A stretch of DNA of 64,000 nucleotides from Pseudalkalibacillus sp051842935 (GTDB taxonomy: Bacteria > Bacillota > Bacilli > Bacillales > Fictibacillaceae): assembly GCF_051842935.1 (NCBI RefSeq), contig NZ_JBPXRR010000001.1, positions 2,418,001-2,482,000 of the forward strand. The letters are read 5' to 3'. This document shows positions 8,249 through 15,656 of the stretch, piece by piece. Within the stretch, counting starts at the first letter, position 1, and every line of letters begins with the position of its first letter. A program made the translations under genes and the position numbers. Under the pieces are notes generated by a model that saw only the letters and a program-made list of their open reading frames with translations, made no database searches and was not told the DNA's origin.

Positions 8249-8779
8249 TTGAATAAAAAGACGATCAAGAAAATCAAAAAAGGTGATAAAAAAGCCTTCA
8301 GGGCTTTATACGATGAATACTACCCATCCGCAATGAGAACTGCGGTATCTATGCTTAAAAATGACTCGGATGCATCCGATGCTGTTCAAGAAACATTCAT
8401 CCGAGTTTACAAAGGCATTCATACTTTTGACGAATCCAAACCGTTCAAACCATGGTTTTATCGGATATTGACCAATGAGGTAAGGAGGCTCATCAAAAAG
8501 CGCAAACCTGAGCAGGACTTTGATCAGGTTCCCCATAACGAAATCGCTCAAGTGCAACCTCCTGAGACTGATCACGAAATTCTCGATGATGCGATGGCGA
8601 AATTGAAAGAGGATCATCGTGAAGCCATCGTTCTGAAGTATTTGGAAGGGCTGAGTGAAAAGGAAATGTCTACTGTGCTCGACATCAGCTTAAGTGCCGT
8701 AAAATCAAGGCTGTTCCAAGCCCGGAAAATGTTGAAAGAAGAATTAAGAGGTGATATCCATGGACAACAACAAGTTTGA
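8249..8779 (+). CDS. ECF (sigma-70 family) RNA polymerase sigma factor
   Basis: A 176-residue sigma factor. Region 2 spans about residues 15-80 (YDEYYPSAMRTAVSMLKN, then DASDAVQETFIRVYKG). Region 4, at about 115-165, has the helix-turn-helix LKYLEGLSEKEMSTVLDISLSAVKSRLFQARKML. It would direct RNA polymerase to stress or envelope promoters. The TTG start is nine bases after AAAAGGGG. Its 3' end overlaps the next gene by 20 bases, the usual coupling of an ECF sigma factor to its anti-sigma factor. Confidence 0.93.
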   Translation: MNKKTIKKIKKGDKKAFRALYDEYYPSAMRTAVSMLKNDSDASDAVQETFIRVYKGIHTFDESKPFKPWFYRILTNEVRRLIKKRKPEQDFDQVPHNEIAQVQPPETDHEILDDAMAKLKEDHREAIVLKYLEGLSEKEMSTVLDISLSAVKSRLFQARKMLKEELRGDIHGQQQV

Positions 8780-9482
8780 ACGTTATATAGAGAAAACCTT
8801 GAAAGAAGAAGAATATAAAGTGGACGAACTTCAAAAAGAAAGAATGTGGCAAGAACTTGAGGAACAGCTATCATTTGAGAAAGAGAAAAAGAAGAAACCT
8901 TATTGGATTGGACTTGTCTCGACAGCTGCTGCCATCTTGATTCTAGCTTCTGGACTTCTGTTTACCACACCTGGTCACGCACTCGTCGACACCGTAATAA
9001 AATGGTTTGAACCTGAAAAGCAAGTGAAGATCCCAATGGAAGGATCTGAAGAAGAAGAAACCGCTACCTTGAATGACCAATCGGAGAAAGGCTACGTAAT
9101 CTATGTAGATGAGGAACACTACAAGCTGGAAGAACATGAAAAGTACGATCTCATTACAACGAAAGAACCACTACCTGAACAATATCCTGAAGTGTCCATG
9201 AAAATCATTCATGAAAAAGATCAGCCAGTCGAAGATACGATCCGTCAGCTGGAAGCGGAATATGATTTGACATTTGAATCTACTGACTACCCCATCGACG
9301 CGCAAACCGCCCGTACGATAGATGGTCAAGAATGGAACAGTCCGGTCAATCGCTTTTTTGTCATATCAGATAAAAATGGAGGCTCATACATCTTCCATCA
9401 AAAATATTTCCTCGAAGCATCTGAAGGACATGGGGTGCGACTCAGTGAAATGCTGAAGGAATTCCATATTGTGGAGAAATAG
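8760..9482 (+). CDS. Single-pass membrane protein, probable cognate anti-sigma factor
   Basis: A 240-residue protein. It has a charged cytosolic N-terminus of about 50 residues with coiled-coil-like Glu/Lys content, one TM helix at about 51-70 (WIGLVSTAAAILILASGLLF), and an extracytoplasmic domain rich in Glu that resembles DUF4367-type sensor domains. ATG 8760 follows AGAGGTG and lies inside the 3' end of the sigma gene. Architecture and overlap support an anti-sigma role. No HxxxCxxC zinc motif is present, so it is not a ZAS-type anti-sigma factor. The regulated genes are unknown. Confidence 0.8.
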   Translation: MDNNKFERYIEKTLKEEEYKVDELQKERMWQELEEQLSFEKEKKKKPYWIGLVSTAAAILILASGLLFTTPGHALVDTVIKWFEPEKQVKIPMEGSEEEETATLNDQSEKGYVIYVDEEHYKLEEHEKYDLITTKEPLPEQYPEVSMKIIHEKDQPVEDTIRQLEAEYDLTFESTDYPIDAQTARTIDGQEWNSPVNRFFVISDKNGGSYIFHQKYFLEASEGHGVRLSEMLKEFHIVEK

Positions 9483-9486
9483 ATTG

Positions 9487-9519
9487 ACTAGCTCGGTGCT
9501 CCGAGCTAGTTTTTATTTT
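9487..9519 (+). terminator. Terminator of the sigma/anti-sigma operon
   Basis: ACTAGCTCGG-TGCT-CCGAGCTAGT forms a 10-bp stem followed by TTTTATTTT. Confidence 0.92.
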
Positions 9520-9661
9520 CAAACGAAAAATAGTAAATCTATCACGCACAAAAATATCTCAGTATACTACTTATTGTGTAATGTGATTAGTGCCATATAT
9601 GTAAATGGACCTCAAAAGCTAGCATCTTACATTTTATTAGAATATTATGAGAATTAGAAAA

Positions 9662-9685
9662 AAATGAATGGGTCTTCATTCATTT
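9662..9685. promoter_or_regulatory. TetR-type operator upstream of the YhgE/Pip gene
   Basis: AAATGAATG-GGTCTT-CATTCATTT is a perfect 9-bp-arm inverted repeat about 40 bases before the start codon. The half-site TGAATG/CATTCA resembles those bound by FadR- and YhgD-like TetR repressors. No tetR gene is adjacent, so the regulator must be encoded elsewhere. Confidence 0.6.
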
Positions 9686-9726
9686 CTGCTTAAGGGGCGT
9701 CTACTACTCTACTTGGAGGTATCGTG

Positions 9727-11877
9727 ATGCATCTATTCAAATTGCTTTCGATTGAGTTTTCGAAACTCGCAACGAATAAAGCGATTCTTTTTTCAGTCAT
9801 AGCCGCTTTATTGGTGCCCGTCCTTTATGGCGGCATCTTACTTTCAGCAACCTGGGGACCTTACGACAACCTGTCGAATCTCCCAGTTGCAGTCGTCAAT
9901 GAAGATGATGGCGCAATATCTGGAGAAGAAGCAATCAATGTCGGAGATCAACTCGTTTCGAATTTGAAAGAAGGGAACGATCTTGGCTGGAAATTCGTCA
10001 GTTCCACGGATGCCATGCGGGGGCTTGAACAAAATGATTACTATATGGCGATCATCATTCCAGAAGACTTTTCTCAGCGTGTCACAACCGTTATGGAGCC
10101 GAACCCGCAAAAGCTTGAATTGGAATACATACAGAATGAAGGGCTCAACTTTCTTGCCTCCTCTATTACCAAAACGGCAACAGAACGTATTCGTGAAAAA
10201 CTCGCGAACACAATTACAGAAAACTATACATCCAAAGTCTTTACAAGTTTAGGAGATGTTTCAGAAGGATTCGAGAAGGCAGCAGATGGTTCGGCGCGTT
10301 TGTCAGATGGAACGAGTCAGCTGAATGACGGTACCGAGAAACTTTTGAACTCTGTGACATCCAAACAATCCGATATTACAAAACTAGCGAACGGATCACA
10401 ACAATTGAAAGACGGTACCGCTCTTCTACTGGATAAATTAGAAGGCAAGTCTGGAGACATCTCGAAGCTTGCCAATGGTTCAGCAGAACTGCATGATGGA
10501 ACGGTCCGGCTGAAAGACGGAACCTCTCAAATTTTAGCCGGATTGCAAAAAGCTGAGGCAGGTAGTGAAGAACTGAAAAACGGCGTTGCTTCGAACCTAG
10601 CACCAGGTGCACGAGCAGTAGCAGATGGAACGGTACGTTTAAAAAGCGGATCAGCAGAACTAGCTGCTGGTGCTGAAGCATTGGTAGCTGGATTAGAAGA
10701 ATTCGGGGATGCAAATCCTTCCACACAGCTACCTCCATATGCGGAATCCTACCAAAAAATTATTAACGGAGCGAAGAAAATATCAAACGGTCTGAACAGT
10801 CTGTCCTCAAAATCTGTGAAACTAAGTGATGGAGCAGTTACGGTTGCTGACGGCATCGACAATAAGGTTGTACCAGGAACAGCCAAACTCCATGATGGAC
10901 TCAATCAACTCGTAGCTGGTCAACAAAAAGTCGATACAGGTGCTGGAAAAGTTGAAGATGGTGCTCGACAAATTGAAGATGGAAATGCAAAAGTGGAAAA
11001 AGGCTGGAACGACTTGATCGCCGGTGTCTCGAAGCTTGATACAGGTGCAGGTAAAATTGCTGATGGGAATTCTGCCGTAGACGAGGGCTGGCAAAAGCTT
11101 GCCAACGGGGCAGAAAAACTCAACGATGGTGCTGGAAAAGTAGATGACGGAAGTGAGCAACTCGCTTCCGGGTTGAAAGAAGGTGCAGAGAAAACAAGTG
11201 GTATTGAAACAGGAGATGAAAATGTCGGGATGTTCTCCTCCCCTGTGAAATTGAAAGGGAAAGAACTGAATCAGTATGAACATTACCGGGATTCGACTGC
11301 TCCATATGTACTGACGCTCGGTTTGTTTGTCGGAATCCTGATCATGTCGATGTTCATCAATTTCAAACGCCCAGCCCATATTTCAAGCTTGAGCTGGTTC
11401 ATCACGAAATTCTTGAAGCTCGCTTCTCTTGCAGTCGTTCAAGCGATTTTACTCATGATGGTCGTATTATTCATCTTGAAAGTGAATGTGACGAATCCAT
11501 CCGGTCTCATTCTCTTTGCAATCGTCGTCAGTATCGTTTTCTCAGCGATTGTGTTGTTCCTTGCCTCGTTCGGAGGAAACATCGGTCGATTCATTGCAAT
11601 CGGACTTGTCATCTTACAGCTTTCCATTACAGGTGCGAACTTGCCGATTGAAATGCTTCCGGATAACTTACGGGCCCTCAGTGAGTACCTTCCATTCACG
11701 TACTCGATTGCCGGTTTCAAATCCGTGATTACACTGGATTCAATCAGCGGTATGATGTGGAACATGTCGATCCTGTTAACTTATCTTCTCGTTTTTGCTG
11801 GATTGTCATATGCAGTGTTCCTATTCAAGAAACAAAAATCACAGAAACATCAACAAAATGAAGCTGCAGCAATGTAA
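9727..11877 (+). CDS. YhgE/Pip-family membrane protein with heptad-like repeats
   Basis: A 716-residue protein. TM1 is near residues 18-40. A long extracytoplasmic region follows, whose residues about 170-500 are built from repeats of the type LxDGxxxLxxG (LSDGTSQLNDGTEKLLNS and many more), the YhgE/Pip X-repeat. The C-terminus, about 525-700, has five or six TM helices of ABC-2 type (TLGLFVGILIMSMFI onward). Relatives include phage-infection protein Pip and the phage receptor YueB; others lie in type VII secretion loci. ATG 9727 is six bases after GGAGGT. It is monocistronic, with a palindromic operator upstream and a terminator downstream. Confidence 0.88.
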   Translation: MHLFKLLSIEFSKLATNKAILFSVIAALLVPVLYGGILLSATWGPYDNLSNLPVAVVNEDDGAISGEEAINVGDQLVSNLKEGNDLGWKFVSSTDAMRGLEQNDYYMAIIIPEDFSQRVTTVMEPNPQKLELEYIQNEGLNFLASSITKTATERIREKLANTITENYTSKVFTSLGDVSEGFEKAADGSARLSDGTSQLNDGTEKLLNSVTSKQSDITKLANGSQQLKDGTALLLDKLEGKSGDISKLANGSAELHDGTVRLKDGTSQILAGLQKAEAGSEELKNGVASNLAPGARAVADGTVRLKSGSAELAAGAEALVAGLEEFGDANPSTQLPPYAESYQKIINGAKKISNGLNSLSSKSVKLSDGAVTVADGIDNKVVPGTAKLHDGLNQLVAGQQKVDTGAGKVEDGARQIEDGNAKVEKGWNDLIAGVSKLDTGAGKIADGNSAVDEGWQKLANGAEKLNDGAGKVDDGSEQLASGLKEGAEKTSGIETGDENVGMFSSPVKLKGKELNQYEHYRDSTAPYVLTLGLFVGILIMSMFINFKRPAHISSLSWFITKFLKLASLAVVQAILLMMVVLFILKVNVTNPSGLILFAIVVSIVFSAIVLFLASFGGNIGRFIAIGLVILQLSITGANLPIEMLPDNLRALSEYLPFTYSIAGFKSVITLDSISGMMWNMSILLTYLLVFAGLSYAVFLFKKQKSQKHQQNEAAAM

Positions 11878-11890
11878 TAATATTTATAAG

Positions 11891-11919
11891 GACAGCCACC
11901 AATTGGATGGCTGTCTTTT
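11891..11919 (+). terminator. Terminator after the YhgE/Pip gene
   Basis: GACAGCCA pairs with TGGCTGTC over a 9-base loop, followed by TTTT. Confidence 0.88.
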
Positions 11920-12137
11920 CATGATTACAAAATTAATTATTAGGAGTAATGATCTTAAATCCCTCCGAAACAAATATGTTAATTTTTACTATTTTTTAAT
12001 TTATTTTCCTGTATGATAGATCTAGAGTAAACCCTTCTGTTTCTATTACCTTTTCCCACTACCTCAGTACATTTATTCTCCCTTCTCCTCAACACTTGCT
12101 TTTCTATATTTTTATTAAAATCCAATTTGAAAAGGAC

Positions 12138-12791
12138 GTGGTTACCATACCCACATTTGAAGAAACTTTTAACGAATGGCTTCAAAAAAATATTACAGAT
12201 GAAAAAAATCATAGAAGACTAGAAATTTTAAACAAGGGATTGGGACATGGCACTATCGAATTTCTTAGAGTTATATGGTTTCCTACGATCGGCAATTTTG
12301 ATCATTTATATCCAGAATGGGAGGTACGTGATTTCAACAATGGATATCGCTACTTGGATCTTGCATACATGCCAGGAGGCGTCAAAGGAGGAATAAAAAT
12401 TCAAGGATACGGTCCTCATGCGAGAGACCTAGATGTCAGAAGATTTAAGGATTTATGTTGGAGGCATTCTTTGTTAGCTTTAGATGGTTGGACCTTTTTA
12501 CCTATCGCCTATTTATCGATTAAGGATGAACCCAAAAAAGTGTCACAGCTTATTCTTGCTTTCATCGGCAAATTTATCTCGAGTGAAGCTCCTTCTAGCT
12601 TAACTTGGGTCGAAATAGAAATTCTGAGATTTGCACGTCGCTTACCACGATCGTTTACACCTCTGGAAGTAGCAAATCATCTCAATGTAAGTGATCGGCA
12701 CGCTAGGCGCCTTTTACACAGTATGGTTAAGTCAAAAATTTTAATGGTAGAGAGCAGCAAAGAACGAGCGAGAAGGTATAAATTAAGATAA
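12138..12791 (+). CDS. Orphan nuclease-like plus winged-helix DNA-binding protein
   Basis: About 217 residues. Residues 60-125 look like a PD-(D/E)XK or Vsr/DUF559-like fold: D74 in RYLDLAYM, then a hydrophobic strand GGIKIQG (K87, Q89), H94, R101/R102, and the closing LLALDGWTFLPI, a 'GW-hydrophobic' motif typical of that fold. K87 sits where Glu or Asp is expected, so catalysis may be lost. Residues about 160-217 form a winged helix (FTPLEVANHLNVSDRHARRLLHSM). The start is unclear: GTG 12138 is too close to AAAAGGA, while ATA at 12147 has ideal spacing and may be a mutated ATG. Base composition is AT-rich against its neighbours. A symmetric repeat array follows immediately. Confidence 0.7.
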   Translation: MVTIPTFEETFNEWLQKNITDEKNHRRLEILNKGLGHGTIEFLRVIWFPTIGNFDHLYPEWEVRDFNNGYRYLDLAYMPGGVKGGIKIQGYGPHARDLDVRRFKDLCWRHSLLALDGWTFLPIAYLSIKDEPKKVSQLILAFIGKFISSEAPSSLTWVEIEILRFARRLPRSFTPLEVANHLNVSDRHARRLLHSMVKSKILMVESSKERARRYKLR

Positions 12792-12797
12792 AGTTTA

Positions 12798-12976
12798 TGG
12801 ACATTTATTCCGTTATTTATAAAAATTTGATACATTTTAGTGATCTTTTGGACATTTATTCCGTTATTGAGCAAAAATATGATTGTATTAGCTGAATTCT
12901 ATAAAAATAGCGGATTAGATGTCCGCTTACACTTTAAAATCTGACTATTCATCAAAAATAGCGGAACAGATGTCCA
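12798..12976. repeat. Symmetric array of four 20-bp repeats spaced 51 bp
   Basis: Two direct copies of TGGACATTTATTCCGTTATT start at 12798 and 12849. Two inverted relatives, AATAGCGGATTAGATGTCCG (12906-12925) and AATAGCGGAACAGATGTCCA (12957-12976), lie beyond. The spacing within each pair is exactly 51 bases, and the whole block is mirror-symmetric about position 12887. Similarity extends weakly through the 51-base unit. The array starts seven bases after the stop codon of the nuclease-like gene. Confidence 0.9.
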
Positions 12977-13022
12977 CAGAAACAGTGACCTGTTCATAGG
13001 CCAATTATGTAGCAATGAAAAC

Positions 13023-13056
13023 AAAATAAAAAAACCCTTGCTGTATGCAAGGGTTT
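13023..13056 (-). terminator. Terminator after tRNA-Ala
   Basis: On the minus strand AAACCCTTGC-ATACA-GCAAGGGTTT is followed by TTTTTTATTTT. Confidence 0.9.
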
Positions 13057-13065
13057 CCCGATAAG

Positions 13066-13138
13066 TGGAGCATAGCGGGATCGAACCGCTGACCTCTTGG
13101 CTGCCAGCCAAGCGCTCTCCCAGCTGAGCTAATGCCCC
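13066..13138 (-). tRNA. tRNA-Ala, anticodon GGC
   Basis: A 73-base cloverleaf read on the minus strand, with acceptor stem GGGGCAT/ATGCTCC. It contains the G3-U70 wobble that defines alanine tRNAs, and discriminator A73. The anticodon loop is CTGGCAG (anticodon GGC) in a CTTGG/CCAAG stem, and the T-loop is TTCGATC. The 3' CCA is not encoded (ACTTATC follows), so it must be added after transcription. It is a single tRNA with its own terminator. Confidence 0.96.
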
Positions 13139-13202
13139 GTGATTCAATTTTTGCGACAAGAAGAGTATAGCACAACCTTCTCGAAATGAGCAATATCTTC
13201 CA

Positions 13203-13910
13203 TCAAAGCAACTGGAACTCCTGATCCAGTTTCGTGTTCATCAAGACATCCAGTTCTTTTGCCCTTTTTAAGTGATAGGAAGATCCTGATAATAATGCTT
13301 CATCAACGTATGCTGGATGGCACATCACTTCAACCGTTTGACCTTCTGTCATTTTCCTTTTCAATTGCTTAAAATAGTCGACACGTATTTCCTCTCCGAA
13401 AAAGTCATCGAAGAACACGTCCGTTAATAGCTTCACACCCACTGGTTTATTGCCGAACACATTCCGTACGGGTAAATCGTACTTCTCAGACAACCGCTGT
13501 ACAACCGGAAGCAACCGTGGTTGAGCGTGAATGTGGTGATGGCTGTCAAAATGGCTGGGCTTCAATCCTCCTTGAATCATATACTCAATTTGAGCTTCCC
13601 ACTCTTTATCAACTTCATCCAACTTGACTTGTTCAAAGTCCTCAAATCGTTTGGTCATACGAAATCGTCCGTCCTGATCAACAAGCGATGGTACACCTGA
13701 AGCCATCGCTCTTCCGCATGTCAACGTCAAATGAACCCCGACCTTCAGATCCGGATTTTCCTTTGCCAATTCAATTGCGTGCTCAGTGCCTGGCATGTTT
13801 ACAAGCATCGTCGTCGAGTTGACGATACCGAAACGGTGCGCATCGATGATTCCGTGATTGACACCTCTTGAGTAGCCGAAGTCATCGGCATTCACGAGTA
13901 ACTTGATCAA
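13203..13910 (-). CDS. YdjC/ChbG-family carbohydrate deacetylase
   Basis: A 235-residue protein of the YdjC family, metal-dependent deacetylases acting on chitooligosaccharides and related acetylated sugars. The N-terminal LLVNADDFGYSRGVNHGI carries the metal-binding Asp pair. FDSHHHIHAQP near residue 120 gives the metal-binding histidines, and MCHPAY near 197 is a further conserved histidine motif. The TTG start is eight bases after GGATGGAG. It is cytosolic, with no transport or chitobiose genes nearby, so the natural substrate is open. Confidence 0.88.
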   Translation of the reverse strand: MIKLLVNADDFGYSRGVNHGIIDAHRFGIVNSTTMLVNMPGTEHAIELAKENPDLKVGVHLTLTCGRAMASGVPSLVDQDGRFRMTKRFEDFEQVKLDEVDKEWEAQIEYMIQGGLKPSHFDSHHHIHAQPRLLPVVQRLSEKYDLPVRNVFGNKPVGVKLLTDVFFDDFFGEEIRVDYFKQLKRKMTEGQTVEVMCHPAYVDEALLSGSSYHLKRAKELDVLMNTKLDQEFQLL

Positions 13911-13981
13911 AGAAATCGCTCCATCCGTTCATTGTTGCTTTTATTATACGCATAGTCGATTCCTTCTCCAAAGCAATCTGT

Positions 13982-14296
13982 TTATCTCCTGCGATTGTCG
14001 CCGTCCCCCGAATTCAGCATTAAGATGAACTGAACAAGGAAGTAAGAAAGAATCGCATAGACAATCAAGGCGAAAATACTCGTCAGCTCCAATTCATATC
14101 TTCCCTGAATCATCGGAGACGGGAAGATATTCCGAAATGGGGAGAGTAATGGCATCGTCAAATTATAGATCCATTGGACAAAAGGGGTGTATGGATTTGC
14201 TCCAAACAGCTTTAAGATAATGCGCAATAAAATGAGTGCTTCAATGATTCCCATGAACAAATTGACTAGATAGATGAGAAAAGGTCTTTTCCGCAT
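13982..14296 (-). CDS. YggT-family small membrane protein
   Basis: A 104-residue protein with two TM regions (about 8-28 and 70-92) separated by a loop containing NPYTPFVQWIYNLTMPLLSPFRNIFP, the YggT family hallmark. Some relatives, such as YlmG, are encoded near cell-division genes, while others are linked to osmotic or K+ handling. The C-terminus is polar (GDGDNRRR). It is divergent from the K+ channel gene, with only 87 bases between their starts, so the two may share a control region. Confidence 0.85.
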   Translation of the reverse strand: MRKRPFLIYLVNLFMGIIEALILLRIILKLFGANPYTPFVQWIYNLTMPLLSPFRNIFPSPMIQGRYELELTSIFALIVYAILSYFLVQFILMLNSGDGDNRRR

Positions 14297-14383
14297 AGGT
14301 TCTTCCTCCTTTCATTCGCGTTTTCAACTACATACATATGGTTATACTGCTACTATTGACTTTATTAGATAAAGGTGACTTTG

Positions 14384-15139
14384 ATGAAGACTCTTGCCAA
14401 TCACTATCTCCGCCTACCAACCTTATTACGATTAATCATCATTGTCTTCACCGTGTTGTTCCTTTTCGGTACAATGATGCATGCGTTAGAGCCTGACAAT
14501 TTCCAATCGATCTTCGACGGGATTTATTGGGCTGTGGTCACGGCTTCTACTGTCGGCTTCGGTGATCTCGTCCCGAAGACCGTTTTTGGAAAATGGATGA
14601 CGATCCTGTTGGTTTTTACAGGAACAACGTTTATCACTTATTTTTTCTCGCAAATGGCAACTTATACAGTCAGACGACAGAATGCCCTTTTGAAAGGTGA
14701 TATGGCTTACGGCAAGAGCGGTCATATTGTCGTCGTCGGCTGGAATGAACGCTCCAAAGCACTGATTGAACAAATATATCAAGAGACGCCTGACAAAGAC
14801 ATCGTGTTAATCGATCGGACAATCAATACGAATCCGTTTCATAACAGCAATGTCCACTTTATCCATGGAAAAGCGTACGAAGATGCAACACTTAATAAAG
14901 CGAATGTTCGGTTTGCTCAAATGGTCTTCATCACCGCAAACAATCAAGTGAGTGAAGAACAGTCCGATATGGATTCGGTCCTGACACTGCTGGCTGTCGT
15001 CGGGATGAGTCCCGTCGCTCGGACGATCGTTGAAATTCTCACTTCTGCTCAATATGAAAATGCGAAACGTGCTGGAGCCGAAGAAATCATCCACACCTCT
15101 ACAATTGTGAGCAAAGCGCTTTTGAAAAAAATGGATTAA
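14384..15139 (+). CDS. yugO: Ion channel with RCK/TrkA-N domain (YugO-type K+ channel)
   Basis: A 251-residue protein. It has two TM helices (about 15-35 and 70-90) enclosing a pore loop with the selectivity filter TVGFGD, followed by an RCK nucleotide-binding domain (HIVVVGWNERSKALIEQI, then VLIDR). In B. subtilis the homologue YugO conducts K+ and is linked to biofilm signalling. The filter is TVGFGD rather than TVGYGD, which is common in the family. ATG 14384 is six bases after AAAGGTG; the earlier in-frame GTG lies within that site. Its 3' end overlaps yugN by four bases, tail to tail. Confidence 0.9.
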   Translation: MKTLANHYLRLPTLLRLIIIVFTVLFLFGTMMHALEPDNFQSIFDGIYWAVVTASTVGFGDLVPKTVFGKWMTILLVFTGTTFITYFFSQMATYTVRRQNALLKGDMAYGKSGHIVVVGWNERSKALIEQIYQETPDKDIVLIDRTINTNPFHNSNVHFIHGKAYEDATLNKANVRFAQMVFITANNQVSEEQSDMDSVLTLLAVVGMSPVARTIVEILTSAQYENAKRAGAEEIIHTSTIVSKALLKKMD

Positions 15140-15540
15140 TCGAGGAGTTGGTCCTCCAGGTCCTTGACCATTTTTTCTCCTATGCTGATCCACTTATCAT
15201 CGATGGAACCATCCGGGTCTTGTGGTTCTGAGAATTGGTTGAATGATGCGGTCTTGTTCCAGACAGAAACGTTGTCATCCAAACCACGCTGGTATACGTG
15301 ATGAAGCAAGTAAGGTGTTCCGAGTTCGACGACACAGTTGTCCTTATCCAATTGACCTTTGACTGCATTGAACGGTATGCGGAGGAACATATAGCCGTTT
15401 TCATCGTCCAATTTGTAGTCAAATGCGCCATGATCGTAATCCCAACCGCCACCGATATCATATCCGAGTGGCTTCAACGAATATTCCAACTCATTCAGTT
15501 CGTATTTCTCTCCTTCTAGTTTCGAGCGAATTTCAAGCAT
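15136..15540 (-). CDS. yugN: YugN-like family protein
   Basis: A 134-residue soluble protein beginning MLEIRSKLEGEKYELNELEY and containing GGGWDYDHGAFDYKLDD and FLRIPFNAVKGQLD. These patterns, and the position between the yugO-type channel and pgi, match YugN of Bacillus. The function is not known. The gene is rich in acidic residues and has no membrane segment. Confidence 0.82.
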   Translation of the reverse strand: MLEIRSKLEGEKYELNELEYSLKPLGYDIGGGWDYDHGAFDYKLDDENGYMFLRIPFNAVKGQLDKDNCVVELGTPYLLHHVYQRGLDDNVSVWNKTASFNQFSEPQDPDGSIDDKWISIGEKMVKDLEDQLLD

Positions 15541-15593
15541 GCTTGTTTCTCCCTTCAGACAATCATTACCTTTAGCGTGTCCATTTAACGAAA

Positions 15594-15644
15594 AAAGATG
15601 ACCTGAAGCATCGATTGAGAAATCGATGACAGGTCATCTTTTGG
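15594..15644 (-). terminator. Strong terminator after pgi
   Basis: A long hairpin: AAAAGATGACCTG pairs with CAGGTCATCTTTT, and inside it CATCGATT pairs with AATCGATG around GAGA. It lies 13 bases past the pgi stop. Confidence 0.92.
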
Positions 15645-15656
15645 TTAATAGGATTA

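Noticed and set aside
10822..11379. Long antisense open frames opposite the YhgE repeats
   Set aside because: They arise from the repetitive codons of the real gene; no ribosome sites.
12798..12976. CRISPR array
   Set aside because: Only four copies, two inverted, spacers not unique sequence, no cas genes.
13066..13138. A tRNA with alanine identity (G3-U70) but a glycine anticodon GCC
   Set aside because: That came from reading the anticodon on the wrong strand. The minus-strand loop is CTGGCAG, anticodon GGC, so it is an ordinary tRNA-Ala.
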